This document shows positions 62,300 through 64,000 of a stretch of DNA of 64,000 bases, piece by piece. How positions within the stretch are numbered: position 1 is the stretch's first letter; each line of letters opens with the position of its first letter. The stretch is taken from contig NZ_QKTU01000002.1 of NCBI RefSeq assembly GCF_003234565.1, positions 372,001 through 436,000 on the forward strand. The letters run 5' to 3'. The notes below the pieces were generated by a model, which searched no databases, had not been told where the DNA came from, and saw only the letters and a program-made list of their open reading frames with translations. The DNA comes from Curtobacterium sp. MCBD17_013 (GTDB taxonomy: Bacteria; Actinomycetota; Actinomycetes; Actinomycetales; Microbacteriaceae). The position numbers and the translations under genes were made by a program.

Positions 62300-63081
62300 T
62301 AGCGGGCGTCACCCGTGCCCGCGTCGGGGCCGTCCGCCGCGAGGAGGTCGACCGATTCCTCGCCCCGGCCGGACAGTCGCGTCCACGCGCCGAGCGCCGC
62401 GGCCATCTCGGCGTTCTTCTTGCTCGATCCGGTACCGCTCGCGATGTCCTCGCCCATGAGCACCACGGTGGCGTGGAACGTCTTGTCGTGGTCGGGGCCC
62501 TCTTCGGTGACCCGGTACGCGGGGTTGCCGAGGGACCGTGCCGACGCCAGTTCCTGCAGGCTCGTCTTCGGGTCCATCGCGGCGCCGAAGCGGTCGGGGT
62601 CGACGAGCAGGGGCTCCACGAGGCGCAGCACGAGCGCGGTGGCGACGTCCGGCCCCGCGGACAGGTAGGTCGCGCCGATGACGGCCTCGACCGTGTCGGC
62701 CAGGATCGACGACTTGTCCCGGCCGCCCGTGAGCTCCTCGCCGCGACCGAGCTTGAGGAAGGCGCCGAGGCCGATGATGCGGGCGATCTCGGCGAGGGCG
62801 ACGGTCGACACGAGACTCGCGCGTCGCTTGGCGAGCTCGCCCTCGTCCAGATCCGGGTAGTCGCGGTAGAGCTTGACCGTCACGGCCTGCCCGAGGATCG
62901 AGTCACCGAGGAACTCGAGTCGCTCGTTGTGCGCGATGCCCCCGTGCTCGTAGGCGAACGAGCGATGCGTCAACGCCAGATCGACGAGATCCGGGTCGAC
63001 GTCGACGTCGAGGACGGCCAGCAGACGTGCAGCGTCCGACTCCGCGGGGGTCGACCCACGGGAACCGGACGCTGCACGCAC
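62299..63081 (-). CDS. rnc: Ribonuclease III
   Basis: Cleaves double-stranded RNA, including rRNA precursors. The 260 residues have the catalytic NERLEFLGDSILG segment near residue 52 and the second acidic box ADTVEAVIGATYL near residue 125, then a dsRNA-binding domain (TSLQELASARSLGNPAY, GSSKKNAEMAAALGAW). The start is GTG at 63081, with AGGCGG upstream. The C-terminal 25 residues are an acidic Asp/Ala/Gly tail. It follows rpmF on the same strand. Confidence 0.96.
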   Translation of the reverse strand: MRAASGSRGSTPAESDAARLLAVLDVDVDPDLVDLALTHRSFAYEHGGIAHNERLEFLGDSILGQAVTVKLYRDYPDLDEGELAKRRASLVSTVALAEIARIIGLGAFLKLGRGEELTGGRDKSSILADTVEAVIGATYLSAGPDVATALVLRLVEPLLVDPDRFGAAMDPKTSLQELASARSLGNPAYRVTEEGPDHDKTFHATVVLMGEDIASGTGSSKKNAEMAAALGAWTRLSGRGEESVDLLAADGPDAGTGDAR

Positions 63082-63094
63082 TGATCCGCCTCGA

Positions 63095-63298
63095 TCAGAC
63101 GTCGGCGACCTTGCGGCCCTTGTACTCCATGTAGAGCGCGGTGCCGGCGCTGTCCTCGACGACCTTGGCGCGGTGCGGGAGGCTGTAGGTGACCTTGCCG
63201 TTCTCGACGGTCTTCACGAGCGCGACGGGCGCCGCCTTCCACTGCGAGCGGCGGGCGTGCGTGTTGGCGCGGGACTTCTTGCGCTTGGGAACGGCCAT
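63095..63298 (-). CDS. rpmF: 50S ribosomal protein L32
   Basis: Small 67-residue ribosomal protein with the typical N-terminus [21 protein letters not shown] and a C-terminus GRKVADV. It lacks the zinc-binding cysteines found in some L32 forms, so it is the zinc-free type. The ATG at 63298 lies 3 nt past the DUF177 stop. Confidence 0.96.
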   Translation of the reverse strand: MAVPKRKKSRANTHARRSQWKAAPVALVKTVENGKVTYSLPHRAKVVEDSAGTALYMEYKGRKVADV

Positions 63299-63301
63299 GA
63301 C

Positions 63302-63868
63302 TTATCTCTCTTCCTTGTCGGCGTCAGGACGAGCGCCGTCGGGGTCGGTGGTGTCGATTCGGAGTGCTGCGAGCGCGGACCAGCGCGGGTCGATGACCTC
63401 AGGGGTCACACGCTCGCCGACGTCCGCCAGGCGCTCACCCGTCACCGGGTCCAGTCCTGGGCAGTCCGGTCGGCAGACCGGTCGGAACGGCAGTGCGAGC
63501 ACCACCGCGTCTCGGATCACCGGTTCACAATCCACGTGATCATCGTGAACCTGGAGATCAGAATCCTCCGAGGCATCATACGCGAACAACTCGGTGAAAT
63601 CGACCTCGACCGGCTCGGTGATGTCGATCAGACAGCGGCTGCACTCGCCGACGGCCTCGGCGTCGGCGTGGCCGGACACCAGGATCCCCTCGTGCAGCCC
63701 CTCGAGTCGGACCTCGACGTGGAGCGCCCCACCGACCGGTACGGCGACCTGTCCGGCACCGAACGGTTCCGCGAGCTCGACGTCGATGACGTGCTCGCGC
63801 ATCTCGCCCGGGCGGTGCATGATGTCACGCACCGGCAGGGTGTACGGGGTGTTCACGAAGCCAGGCAC
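63302..63868 (-). CDS. DUF177 (YceD) family protein
   Basis: A 188-residue protein of the YceD/DUF177 family, linked to 23S rRNA accumulation in bacteria and plastids. It has the ECSRCL cysteine pair in the middle and CRPDCPGLDPVTGERL near residue 140, both family features. The GTG start at 63868 lies 8 nt after a TAGGAT box, so the message is probably leaderless. Its coupling to rpmF is universal in actinobacteria. The next gene upstream is expected to be coaD. Confidence 0.93.
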   Translation of the reverse strand: MPGFVNTPYTLPVRDIMHRPGEMREHVIDVELAEPFGAGQVAVPVGGALHVEVRLEGLHEGILVSGHADAEAVGECSRCLIDITEPVEVDFTELFAYDASEDSDLQVHDDHVDCEPVIRDAVVLALPFRPVCRPDCPGLDPVTGERLADVGERVTPEVIDPRWSALAALRIDTTDPDGARPDADKEER

Positions 63869-63876
63869 GAGGATCG

Positions 63877-63882
63877 ATCCTA
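63877..63882 (-). promoter_or_regulatory. -10 box of the DUF177-rpmF operon
   Basis: TAGGAT on the minus strand, 8 nt before the GTG at 63868, consistent with a leaderless message. Confidence 0.55.
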
Positions 63883-63981
63883 CCGCGCATCCCGCCCGAG
63901 AGCGAGCGCCAGCATGCGGCGCGCACCCGGTGCGGTGCGGGCAGGACGGCGGCGCCCGCCACCGACGGTCACCGCTCCGGG

Positions 63982-64000
63982 TCAGTGGGCCAGGGCCTCC
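63982..64000 (-). CDS. Possible last codons of an upstream gene (coaD expected)
   Basis: On the minus strand the window edge opens a frame that ends in TGA at 63982-63984 after five codons reading EALAH. In related genomes coaD precedes DUF177, so this may be its end. Too little is visible to be sure. Confidence 0.25.

Noticed and set aside
1..64000. CRISPR arrays, tRNA or rRNA genes, insertion sequences
   Set aside because: No regularly spaced short repeats, no cloverleaf genes other than the tmRNA acceptor/T-arm, and no transposase motifs were found by eye. A tRNA search program could still find a gene I missed.

Overview
The window is high-GC (about 70% by eye) actinobacterial chromosome. 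Gene order points to the family Microbacteriaceae, and a likely omega-cyclohexyl fatty-acid precursor operon makes Curtobacterium the best guess. This rests on synteny and gene content read by eye, not on a database search. I see no prophage, insertion sequence, CRISPR array, rRNA or tRNA gene. Most of the window is core chromosome in dense, often overlapping operons, with a few accessory islands.

Layout. 1-4.7 kb: a MetY-type sulfhydrylase coupled to an NtaA/SnaA-type flavin monooxygenase (probable sulfur scavenging), convergent with an amino-acid permease. 5.0-10.5 kb, minus strand: prfB, ftsE, ftsX, smpB and the tmRNA gene ssrA, with a cysteine desulfurase upstream and an 18-bp tandem repeat beyond ssrA. 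10.6-17.3 kb, plus: glgX, glgE and glgB (alpha-glucan metabolism). 17.4-25.1 kb: a thioredoxin-TPR protein, an unusual membrane/lipoprotein fusion, a long coiled-coil protein, a coupled trio (lytic transglycosylase, zinc-ribbon protein, alpha/beta hydrolase) and a DivIVA-repeat protein. 25.1-29.4 kb, minus: rpsB, tsf, pyrH, frr, cdsA. 29.7-42.3 kb: a sugar transporter, an M23 peptidase-like protein, then the conserved run rpsP, khpA, rimM, trmD, rplS, lepB, rnhB, DUF2469, lsr2, yraN, yifB/comM, dprA, xerC, with map on the opposite strand.

42.5-49.9 kb, minus, is the most interesting part. A single polypeptide fuses an EPSP-synthase-like domain to an acyl-CoA ligase, followed by an acyl-CoA dehydrogenase, a FabL-type enoyl reductase and an FadH-type dienoyl-CoA reductase. 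This is the enzyme set expected for turning shikimate into cyclohexanecarboxyl-CoA, the primer of omega-cyclohexyl fatty acids. It sits inside the core region, between rpsP and ffh.

50.1-64 kb: a glutamate-cysteine-ligase-like enzyme, ffh, a solitary molybdopterin dehydrogenase subunit, ftsY, a TerC-family transporter behind a yybP-ykoY (Mn2+) riboswitch, then smc, mutM, rnc, rpmF and a DUF177 gene.

Two window-wide patterns stand out. At least ten genes have a TAnnnT -10 box only 6-10 nt before the start codon, which predicts leaderless or almost leaderless mRNAs. Several gene ends carry strong hairpins built on a GGGAGGC/GCCTCCC core.
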